Shown here in pieces: positions 12,542-21,211 of a DNA stretch of 25,377 bases. The stretch spans positions 1 to 25,377 of IMG/VR virus record IMGVR_UViG_3300030110_001224. The stretch is one strand, 5' to 3'. This DNA is from a virus. A program made the position numbers and the translations under genes. Below the pieces are notes generated by a model, which was not told where the DNA came from, made no database searches, and saw nothing but the letters and a program-made list of their open reading frames with translations. The number at the start of each line of letters is the position of its first letter. Position 1 is the first letter of the stretch.

Positions 12542-15500
12542 ATGCCTACTCAAGAAGCTATAGAAGCTCTATTAAAACTTAGAAAAGAGCAACAACAAAA
12601 CTCCACAGAACCTTTTGCATTAACTGGAAATAGATTAGGCGATTCTCCTCTTCGTAGAATAACAGGAGAAACTGAACAAGAAACTGAAGATAGAGTTGAA
12701 AAAGACAAAGTATCTTTATTTAAATCAGTAGGTGCAGGTCTTTATGAGTTTGGTGAGTCTGCATCATTTGGATTATTAGGTCTTGCAGAAATAGGAGCAG
12801 AAAAAGCATTAGGAGAAGAGATAGAGTTTCAAGAATATTTTAGAGAAGCTCAAGAACAAAGTAGTTTAGCAGCTATATTAGGTGGAGTGGGAACAGGAGC
12901 AGGTTATTTACTGGGAGCTCCTATGAAGATTACTGGTAAATTATTACAAAAGCCTGCTACTGCATTAATAGCTAAAGCAACTAAAGGACAAACAATTGGT
13001 AAAGCATCTGCTCAAATAAATAAAGCAGCTGTTAAAAGTGGTATAGAACAAAAAGTAGCAAATGAATTTAGTGACGTTGTTGTTGGTTCTACTATTTCTG
13101 CTACTGCTAAAAATAAACTCGCTAATGATGCATTTAGAAATACTACAACTGGTTTTACAGCAAACATAAATAAAAGTTTAAATAGAAAGTTAGCTCAAAA
13201 ACAAATAACTCAAAAACAATATGATGCAGTCACAGAGATGGCTGAACAAGTTGCTACAAGAGGTATACCATTACAAAACATATCTCAATTTGCTAGAACT
13301 AAATATGGTAATACTAGGTTTGGTAGGTTTGCTACAGAAGCATTGCATGATGCATTTGTATTTTCAGTTGCTGATGCAGTTATGGATGCTTCATTCCAAT
13401 CACAACAAATGTTAAAAGGTGACCAAGAAGAATTTAATTTAGGTCAAGTTGGTTATTCAATGGTAACAGGATTGTTAGCAGGTACAGCTATTAACGCATC
13501 TACTTCTTTCTTTAAACCATTGGGTAAAATGTTAAACTCAAGAAAAGATTTTGGACAAGGCTTAAGAGCGTACTTAATGACTAGAGGTATGTATAAAGAT
13601 GCAAGTGTAAGAGAAGTTGTTAATAGTATGGTAGATGTTGCTAATAACAATAAAAAGAACTTATCAGCAGACCAATTAAAATTAAGAACTAGTTTTGAAT
13701 ACACATTAGATGGAAAAAAGAAAACTAAAGATTTATTATTATCTGAAAATTTAAGTCACAAAGCAAATGTAAATAGAATTACTTCTGAATTAATAGATGA
13801 ACTTGGAGAAAAAGAAGCAAAAACTAAATCATTAAATTGGTTAATGGCAAACAAAAAAATATACGCTAAAGAAATGATGGGTGAAGCAACTAGAGAAGGA
13901 TTGCAAAACTATAGATTAATATTTCCTAGAATGTTAGTAGCTGGAGCAGCAATGGGTGGTACTCAAGCAATACAGGGATATGCTACAGGAAATGAATTAA
14001 GAGCTGAAGATTATATATCTAGTATGTTAATAGGTGCTTGGACACAACGTAGAGGTAACTTTGCAAGAGATGTAGATTTAGGTAATAGAGTAAAAGAACT
14101 TAGGTCTACGTTAGAATTTATGGGTGTAAAAACAGAACACACTGCATTTGGTTCTACATTTTCTAAGAATAGTAATATGTTTGGTGTTGGCCTTGCAAGA
14201 GACAATCAAAGACTTACTGATTATTTAAAAGAAGAAAGATTAGTTAGTGATGAAGATGAAAGTATTCAAGGAGATAAACTAGCAGAAGATGAAAAAGTAT
14301 TTTATGAAGATGTAGGTGGTAATCCTATTGACCCTTATAATGGTAGAATGGATTATGTGTATGAATTAATAGAACAAGATTTTCAATATACAAAACCTAA
14401 AGACCAAATATCTGACACTCAAGCTAATGAAATAATAAATATTTTAGAAAAGCAAGGATTTAAAACATTAGATGATTTTGATAAAGCATATGATGATAGA
14501 GTAGGTGAATCTACAGAATCAATGGAAAGCACTATTGTTAGTGTTCTTAAAAATATTAAAAGTTCTAATTTTGATGAATTAAAAGATTTAACAATTGATA
14601 GTGATAGTGGAAAATTATCTATTCCAAATATTGATGTAGATGATTCATTATATAATAGAGCAAGAAATGGCGAGTTTAAAGAATGGCTTTCAAATAAAGA
14701 TGGAGAAAAAGCAGTAGAGGAATTAAAAGAATCATTAAGAAGTTTAAATGCTGTAATTCAAGTAACTGATGGATTATCATTATCGGAAATGGCAAACAAA
14801 ACAAATTCAATTAAAACATCAGAAACATTAAAAGGATTATATAACACTATAAGAGATTCTGAAAAAGCAATACATAATGTTGTTAGTCCTAAAGACAATA
14901 GAGCAGAATTTAGATTTAAAGATGTTCATTCTTACTTAATGCCTTTAATACAAAATAGAGGTAAACGATTTACAAAAAATCTTATGTCAAATCTAGAAAA
15001 AGATAACATGAGTGATGGATTAAAGAATGTATTATATGAAACTGGCATACTTCAAAAATCTGAAGATGGTGAATTTAGATTAATAGATGATGTATATAAA
15101 ATAAAAGTAGATGAAGAATATAAAACAAAATTTGATGATTTAACTAAATTGCAAAACATATTAGTATCATTAGGAGATTTTAAATTAACAAAAAAATCAA
15201 CTGGTAGAAATGTAGAAGCTGGTAGTATTAAAAAATTAAAAGGGGCATTAAGAGATATAGGTATTGACTTAGATGAATTTAATAATCCTAAAATGAAGTT
15301 TTTATATCAAATGGTTTTAAATGATATAAGCACAAAAAGATTAAACAATTCTATTGCATCAACTGCTGATATAGATTTTATTATACAACAATCAGGTAAT
15401 GCATTGTTTAGTGAACCGGGCCTTATAACAGATGGTGGATTTAGAGGATTTACATTAAAGAAAGTAGACATACCTCATAATAGAGATTTTCAAAATGAAT

Positions 15501-18500
15501 ACAATGGTAAGTTAGAAAAATTAAAAGAAGAATCTGGTGTTGTTAATATACTAGAAGATAAAGTTGTTGTATTAAATGAAATACAAAGCAATCAATTAGA
15601 AAGTATGTTTGATATTGTATATAATGCTCCAACTGTAGGAGAAAACGTAGGATTTAGAGATTTATATGAAACATTAACAAACAGCAAATTAGATAGAGTT
15701 AAAGATAGATTAATATCTTATATGCAAACTTTTGGTCGTAAAGGCGAAATTGAAATGTTATCTTTATTAAAAAGACAAGGTATTATAAATAGAAATGCTG
15801 ACGGAACATTAGAAGTAGATAATAAATTTACACTTGAAAAAATTAAAAATGAAATTGGTGAACCTAAGACTGAAGAAGAATTACAAAAATTTATAGGAGA
15901 GCAAAACAAATTAAAAGAAGAGTTAATTAAAGCAATACAACCTGTAAAAGATGCTTTAGATGGTAAGGGTATTAATAATGAGTATATAGAAAAAGAAATA
16001 AAAGCTAGGCAAGAATTAAACAGAAGGTATGTATCTCAAGCAAAAGATGAAGAAAAAAATCCTAGTCTTGGTATTGATGAATTTTTTAGAAAGTATAAAT
16101 TTTTTGTTGAAGTAACGCCTGGAGAGGGAGACTTTAATGATTATAGTAATCAAAGTTCTGAATGGAAAAATGAATTTTTTAAAGACCAAAGGTATTTATT
16201 AGATGATTTAGGAAATTTGTCACCTGATAGTATTACTAGAATACAAAATGACATTGTTAAAGATAATAAAAAATTTAAAGATTTAGATTCAGATGATAAA
16301 GAAATAGTATTACAAGATATTACTCAAGTAGTAAGAGGAATTATTAGAAAGAATGTAGTTAAAAAAGTTTCAATTATAAATGGTAAGATAGTAACTGACG
16401 ATATTGGTTCTAAAGAAGTAATGCAAAAGAATCCTGTGTTTGATTATTTAGATTCATTAGGAATGGATTATGCTATATTTGATAACAATGTAACGTATAC
16501 AGAGTTTGGTAGATTTATTACTGAAAAAACTTATAATATATTAAGTACAGAAGGATTAGGTGCTAAAGAAAAAATTCATGTTCAAGGATTAAGAGAAGAT
16601 GTAAAAAATCAATTAAGTCAAAGTTTAGTAAGTAAAAATATAAGTGCATTGTCAAGAAGTGATGTTGCAGTATCTGATGGTAGTTCAAAACATGGTATGC
16701 TTAAGATGGATATATATGATGGAATGGATAGTATAGTTATTGATAAAGCAGGTATGCAAAATATTGCTCAAGATTTTTTAAGGTTTTATAAAAAACACAT
16801 TAAAAGTATTACTGAACCATCTACTAAAAGTCAAATGAATAGATTAAAAAAAGCATTTGAAAGCACAAAAGATGAGTTTGATTATAAAGATGCAGATATA
16901 GAATCAGCAACAAGATTTTTAATATCAGAAGTTGCATTTAAAAGTGATAAAAATGATTTGTTTTATAAAGTATTAAATGAAACAAACCCTATGGAAGTAG
17001 ACAAGTATATTAAAAGAATGAAACTTGCTACAACTAAAAACTTTATTAGGTCTGATAAAACATTTCATCAATCTATTATTAATGCAAGAAATGAATTAGG
17101 ATTAAATAAAGACATTACTCAAATACTTCAAGATAGAATTACAAAATATAATAGTAAATACAGAGTTGCTGTGTGGGATGATGAAGGTACTGAAAGTATG
17201 AGAACTGTTATTGATGATACTATTAATGAATTTAAAGACCAATATCCAGAAATAAATAAAGCTAGCACTAAAAGTATTGTTGAGCAAGCGCATCAAAAAG
17301 TATCTGCATTTGATAGTATATCGTTTTTATCTAAAGAAGCTATAACAGAAATGCATACAATTATGGGGCATGACCCTGATTCTAAAAACCCTATAAAGCC
17401 TGTTATATCATCGCAAGGAGAGGGAAAAACATTATTGTATGGTAAGACATTGTTTATACATAGTCCTGCTTTAGATGGTTTCTTTAAAAAGAATCGTGTA
17501 GATATATTACTTACTGGTTCTGGAGCAAAAGCATATGATGGTGGTAAAGAAACAATAATTGAAGGTGTACGATGGGATGAATTATCAAACTATGAAATAT
17601 CTAAAAAATATCAACCTTCAGATATTATAAGAAAAATAGATTTAGATGCTATAGGATTAAAACCTGAAAAAGATGCTAGTTTATTATCAGCTAGTGAATC
17701 AGATGCTGATTATAATTATATGGATAGGTCTGAACATCAAAGAGCATTCCAAGAATTAAATGCTGAATTAAGTTACAATTTAGAACAAATGGCAAATATT
17801 ATGGGTGACCCTTACAGAATGAGAACATTCATGTTAGAGCAACTTAATAAAGGTAATATACCAGAAGATGCAGAAGATGGAGCATTAAAAAACTTAAGTA
17901 ATATGATATACTATCTTCAATTAAATGAATCTGCGAACCCAATGGATTATAGTTCTGCTCAAGTTCAAAAGTATTTATCGAAAGTATATATAGATAATAT
18001 ATTTAGCAATAGAAGGTCATTAGTTAATAATACATATAAAGATGTTCCATCAGAAGCATTTAGGTATGGTGGTCAAGCAGCTATAGTACAAACTGGAACT
18101 GCTAATTTAGGTAAAGGAAAGAAAACTAGATTGCTTCCTACGTTTTTTAATGCAGATAATAAAATGATTCTTCGTGGACAGATTATGTTACCTGATAAAG
18201 AAAGAACAACTACTTTATCTGGATTAGGTGTTAAAAAAATAAGAATAGTTTCTAATGAAAGAATACTAACATTAGAAGAATTTAAAAATGAATTAGTAGA
18301 AAAATTAAATGATGATAGTAATGATTTTAAAGAACAAATAGATGAGATTCAAAATTTAACAATTGAATCTGCTCACAAAATAATACAAAACTTAGCGAGT
18401 AGAACAGATACGAGATATGAATTAGGAATAGTATCAAGAAGAAATCCAAGAACAAGACCTAATGATATTACTTTACTGGGATTAAAAGGGTTTTTACATA

Positions 18501-21211
18501 AAGATACTGGATTAGCAGTAGAGATAAATAGTTTTGATGTTGCTAACATATATGAAGGTGACTATGATGCAGATAAAGTAGATTATTTCTTTGCTCATAG
18601 TGATTATATGTTTGATTATATTAAAAGAAGTCAATCTCATTTTGTTCAACAAATTGACCCTGATGGATTACAAATGAAACCTGATTTTACATTTGGTATG
18701 GAATCTAGTTTAGCAAGTCAATCTATAGTATCTAAAATGGGTAATGCTATTGCATTTAAAAAGGGAATAGGTATTGTTCAAAAGACTCATAGAAAACTTA
18801 ATTATGTACAAAATCTTACTAATAGAAACCATTTACTAAATGTAAAAGACAATGATTTAAAAAATGTAAAAAAAGAATGGAAAAATATTGTAAGAAAAAA
18901 TGCTAATGGAGACCTTGTAGGACCTGGAGTTTTATATGAAACACCTGATGGTGAAATAATTACAATGGATAGTGAATCACTTTCTTTCTTTCAAAGAGCT
19001 GCTTTAGAAGTTCAATACATTGTAGATGGTTCAGATAGACTTAATCCTAATATTGCAAATAGTATATACGAATGGACAAATAACTTTTTATTTCCAGATG
19101 CAGAAAATTCTATGTCTGCTTCGCAAGCTGATGCTAAAACTTTAGAAGAAATATTAGCAAAAGGAAGAGATGCAGATAATAAAAGAATAAGGATTTTTGA
19201 TAAGTATAAAAAAAATGATGATGGTGAATATGAACTTGTAGAAACTGGAGTAAATGAAGCAGATAAATTAATCATTAAAGAATTTTTAAATCAACAGAAT
19301 AAATTGTTAGCTTCTTTTGGTGACCAAAAATATGAAGGTGGACAAAGTAGGAAAACAAGTTTTTATGATATGGCAGTTGGTAGTAAAGTATTTAAAGACT
19401 TTCATCAAGATATATATAAATCATTAAATCAACATTTATTTAAAGGTTCTTGGAAAGCAAAAGATTTAGATGAAGCTGATAGAGCTTACTTAGATAATAT
19501 ATTAGATGCTAAAAAAGATGCTTTTAAATCAACAAAGAAAAATATAACAAATATATTTAAGGGAGAAGGTGGTAATTATTTAGATAGAATTGCTGTCAAA
19601 ATAGCAGATAGTAATTTTTTAGATAATAAAAAAGAATATCATTTAACTACTTCTAAACATCAAGTAATGGATGCTTGGTTCAATAAGTTATTATCTATAG
19701 AACCTAATGAAATAAAAGAAGTAGATGGTAAATTAGTTTCAGATGCTGATGCAATGCCACAAGATGAATTAGAAAAATTTAAATCAGATTTAGATGATGT
19801 ATCAGGAAAAATTGTAGGTCAAACTAAAAAGTTTAATAGTGTTATAGCATCAATAAAAAGATTAGATAAAAATAAAAAATATATTAGAAGAAGTCATTAC
19901 CCTGATGGATGGAAAAGAAAAAAAGTTGCTAGTATTGATTGGGTTATAAATAAACTACAAAATGACTTACAAGAAAAATATGATATACCAAAAAATAAAT
20001 TACATCCTAAAGATTTAGCATATAAAAAATATGTATCTATAGAATCAAATAGCGATTTAAGGTCAAGTGTTATTCATGCTAATAGTATGCATGCTTTATT
20101 AAGAGGTCAAAATGCTATGATGTATGATAGTTGGTATGACACATTAGGAGATGAAGCTAGAAAAGATATGAAGACACTTACTGATTTTAATAGATTAGAA
20201 TATGGTAAGGGAACTGTAATAGATGAAGTTCTTGCTTATAAAGAAAATCAAATAGTAGTTGATAGCAAAATGATAGATTTTATAAATAATTATAGACCTA
20301 ACATTTCTAATGTAATGGAATTAAGGAATCAATATCTTTTAAAAATGATTGAAAAGCATAAATTAAATTTTCTTTATGCATATATGGAACCTAGAAAAAA
20401 TAAAGATGATATAGGTGTATTTAATAATAGACCTATTGCAATACCATATAAAGAAACTGCTAGATATAAACAAGGAATACAATTACTAACTAGTTTAGCA
20501 AAAGGAAATGATACATTTGAAAAGAATCAATCTAATATAGAAGAATCTAGAAGAGCATCAGAGTTTGCATTAAAAACTATATTAGAAGGTAATGAGCATT
20601 ATAGAAGATTCTTTGATAAGGATGTTAGCTTAATGGATTTAACTAATTCTAATATGGAGATATTTGGATTAATGCCTTTTGATAAAAAAACAAGACAAAG
20701 ATTAAATCAAGATGGTTCAGATTTTAATTGGACATCAACAATGTTGCCACATAATCCTATGTCTACTATTAATAAATCCGTTATATCTTTATATACTGAA
20801 TATGCTAGTATGATGTCAGGTAAAAATAAAGAAGAGTACGCAGATTTTTTACAAAGACTTAATGATATAGAAGAATTTTCTTCAAGAAAAGATTATTTAA
20901 ATCCATCTAAATATATGCATTTAAGAATGTCATTAGACCAAGATTTTATGGATATGCTTACAAAAGATATATATAATATAGCAGGAGATGATAGCACACC
21001 AGAAAACATAAAAAACAATCCTATGTATGCTCATATGAAATATTTAAAGTATGAACCAAAACAAGTAAAATCTAGGAGTAAAGTTGTAAATATGTTAAAA
21101 TCTGTTACCGAAGCAAACAATGTACTTAACACAGCCGCAAGACAAAATCCTATGAAGGATAGTGGGTTTGAAGTATTTAATACTATGGGTGAATATTTAA
21201 AATGCAAGTAA
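12542..21211 (+). CDS. Giant virion protein with RNA polymerase-like double-psi barrel signature
   Basis: 2889 residues, the largest gene here. Residues 60-130 contain Gly/Ala-rich amphipathic stretches (GLLGLAEIGAEKALG, AAILGGVGTGAGYLLGAPMK), with more around 300-320 and 464-500, suggesting a membrane-active, ejected N-terminus. Residues about 500-1600 are mixed helical and charged. Residues 1966-1978 read RRNPRTRPNDITL and 2007-2011 read DYDAD, matching the N-P-x3-P-x-D-I ... D-x-D-G-D catalytic signature of RNAi-type/YonO/crAss-like RNA polymerases, with Ala for Gly. Residues 1653-1663 (VDILLTGSGAK) may carry the partner barrel's lysine. Known two-barrel phage polymerases such as phi14:2 gp66 are virion-packaged giants. 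I infer a virion RNA polymerase or a relative. It has no SD, an AT-only leader, and overlaps the next gene by 10 bases. Confidence 0.6.
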   Translation: MPTQEAIEALLKLRKEQQQNSTEPFALTGNRLGDSPLRRITGETEQETEDRVEKDKVSLFKSVGAGLYEFGESASFGLLGLAEIGAEKALGEEIEFQEYFREAQEQSSLAAILGGVGTGAGYLLGAPMKITGKLLQKPATALIAKATKGQTIGKASAQINKAAVKSGIEQKVANEFSDVVVGSTISATAKNKLANDAFRNTTTGFTANINKSLNRKLAQKQITQKQYDAVTEMAEQVATRGIPLQNISQFARTKYGNTRFGRFATEALHDAFVFSVADAVMDASFQSQQMLKGDQEEFNLGQVGYSMVTGLLAGTAINASTSFFKPLGKMLNSRKDFGQGLRAYLMTRGMYKDASVREVVNSMVDVANNNKKNLSADQLKLRTSFEYTLDGKKKTKDLLLSENLSHKANVNRITSELIDELGEKEAKTKSLNWLMANKKIYAKEMMGEATREGLQNYRLIFPRMLVAGAAMGGTQAIQGYATGNELRAEDYISSMLIGAWTQRRGNFARDVDLGNRVKELRSTLEFMGVKTEHTAFGSTFSKNSNMFGVGLARDNQRLTDYLKEERLVSDEDESIQGDKLAEDEKVFYEDVGGNPIDPYNGRMDYVYELIEQDFQYTKPKDQISDTQANEIINILEKQGFKTLDDFDKAYDDRVGESTESMESTIVSVLKNIKSSNFDELKDLTIDSDSGKLSIPNIDVDDSLYNRARNGEFKEWLSNKDGEKAVEELKESLRSLNAVIQVTDGLSLSEMANKTNSIKTSETLKGLYNTIRDSEKAIHNVVSPKDNRAEFRFKDVHSYLMPLIQNRGKRFTKNLMSNLEKDNMSDGLKNVLYETGILQKSEDGEFRLIDDVYKIKVDEEYKTKFDDLTKLQNILVSLGDFKLTKKSTGRNVEAGSIKKLKGALRDIGIDLDEFNNPKMKFLYQMVLNDISTKRLNNSIASTADIDFIIQQSGNALFSEPGLITDGGFRGFTLKKVDIPHNRDFQNEYNGKLEKLKEESGVVNILEDKVVVLNEIQSNQLESMFDIVYNAPTVGENVGFRDLYETLTNSKLDRVKDRLISYMQTFGRKGEIEMLSLLKRQGIINRNADGTLEVDNKFTLEKIKNEIGEPKTEEELQKFIGEQNKLKEELIKAIQPVKDALDGKGINNEYIEKEIKARQELNRRYVSQAKDEEKNPSLGIDEFFRKYKFFVEVTPGEGDFNDYSNQSSEWKNEFFKDQRYLLDDLGNLSPDSITRIQNDIVKDNKKFKDLDSDDKEIVLQDITQVVRGIIRKNVVKKVSIINGKIVTDDIGSKEVMQKNPVFDYLDSLGMDYAIFDNNVTYTEFGRFITEKTYNILSTEGLGAKEKIHVQGLREDVKNQLSQSLVSKNISALSRSDVAVSDGSSKHGMLKMDIYDGMDSIVIDKAGMQNIAQDFLRFYKKHIKSITEPSTKSQMNRLKKAFESTKDEFDYKDADIESATRFLISEVAFKSDKNDLFYKVLNETNPMEVDKYIKRMKLATTKNFIRSDKTFHQSIINARNELGLNKDITQILQDRITKYNSKYRVAVWDDEGTESMRTVIDDTINEFKDQYPEINKASTKSIVEQAHQKVSAFDSISFLSKEAITEMHTIMGHDPDSKNPIKPVISSQGEGKTLLYGKTLFIHSPALDGFFKKNRVDILLTGSGAKAYDGGKETIIEGVRWDELSNYEISKKYQPSDIIRKIDLDAIGLKPEKDASLLSASESDADYNYMDRSEHQRAFQELNAELSYNLEQMANIMGDPYRMRTFMLEQLNKGNIPEDAEDGALKNLSNMIYYLQLNESANPMDYSSAQVQKYLSKVYIDNIFSNRRSLVNNTYKDVPSEAFRYGGQAAIVQTGTANLGKGKKTRLLPTFFNADNKMILRGQIMLPDKERTTTLSGLGVKKIRIVSNERILTLEEFKNELVEKLNDDSNDFKEQIDEIQNLTIESAHKIIQNLASRTDTRYELGIVSRRNPRTRPNDITLLGLKGFLHKDTGLAVEINSFDVANIYEGDYDADKVDYFFAHSDYMFDYIKRSQSHFVQQIDPDGLQMKPDFTFGMESSLASQSIVSKMGNAIAFKKGIGIVQKTHRKLNYVQNLTNRNHLLNVKDNDLKNVKKEWKNIVRKNANGDLVGPGVLYETPDGEIITMDSESLSFFQRAALEVQYIVDGSDRLNPNIANSIYEWTNNFLFPDAENSMSASQADAKTLEEILAKGRDADNKRIRIFDKYKKNDDGEYELVETGVNEADKLIIKEFLNQQNKLLASFGDQKYEGGQSRKTSFYDMAVGSKVFKDFHQDIYKSLNQHLFKGSWKAKDLDEADRAYLDNILDAKKDAFKSTKKNITNIFKGEGGNYLDRIAVKIADSNFLDNKKEYHLTTSKHQVMDAWFNKLLSIEPNEIKEVDGKLVSDADAMPQDELEKFKSDLDDVSGKIVGQTKKFNSVIASIKRLDKNKKYIRRSHYPDGWKRKKVASIDWVINKLQNDLQEKYDIPKNKLHPKDLAYKKYVSIESNSDLRSSVIHANSMHALLRGQNAMMYDSWYDTLGDEARKDMKTLTDFNRLEYGKGTVIDEVLAYKENQIVVDSKMIDFINNYRPNISNVMELRNQYLLKMIEKHKLNFLYAYMEPRKNKDDIGVFNNRPIAIPYKETARYKQGIQLLTSLAKGNDTFEKNQSNIEESRRASEFALKTILEGNEHYRRFFDKDVSLMDLTNSNMEIFGLMPFDKKTRQRLNQDGSDFNWTSTMLPHNPMSTINKSVISLYTEYASMMSGKNKEEYADFLQRLNDIEEFSSRKDYLNPSKYMHLRMSLDQDFMDMLTKDIYNIAGDDSTPENIKNNPMYAHMKYLKYEPKQVKSRSKVVNMLKSVTEANNVLNTAARQNPMKDSGFEVFNTMGEYLKCK
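17399..17539 (+). other. Candidate first (beta-type) double-psi barrel segment, Lys motif
   Basis: Encodes residues about 1620-1666 of the giant protein: GEGKTLLYGKTLFIHSPALD, a Lys/Arg turn, then V-D-I-L-L-T-G-S-G-A-K-A-Y. The alternation of strands and the terminal (V)D-x(2-3)-x-S-x-x-K pattern recall the lysine-bearing barrel of two-barrel RNA polymerases, and it lies N-terminal of the D-x-D-x-D barrel as in those enzymes. K1663 is the main candidate, with K1629 and K1635 as alternatives. This is weaker than the D-x-D-x-D evidence. Confidence 0.4.
18437..18592 (+). other. Candidate second (beta-prime-type) double-psi barrel: RNP and DYDAD
   Basis: Encodes residues 1966-2017. R1967-N1968-P1969 then P1973-x-D1975-I1976 is followed by GLAVEINSFDVANIY and D2007-Y-D2009-A-D2011. 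In cellular beta-prime the corresponding elements are N-R-A-P and N-A-D-F-D-G-D about 35 residues later; in eukaryotic RNAi polymerases N-P-C-L-H-P-G-D-I and D-x-D-G-D. Spacing here is 40 residues from R1967 to D2007. The three Asp would chelate the catalytic magnesium. Confidence 0.62.

Noticed and set aside
18560-18574. DYDAD read as an EF-hand calcium loop
   Set aside because: After D-x-D-x-D an EF-hand needs Gly at position 6 and Glu/Asp at position 12. Here these are Lys and Ala/His-type residues, and the upstream RNP...PxDI context fits the polymerase barrel better.
15718-19275. Several 60-90 codon - strand ORFs inside the giant gene
   Set aside because: All are antisense shadows (Ser/Phe/Ile/Leu-rich) of Lys/Glu/Asp-rich coding DNA, without ribosome sites or coupling.
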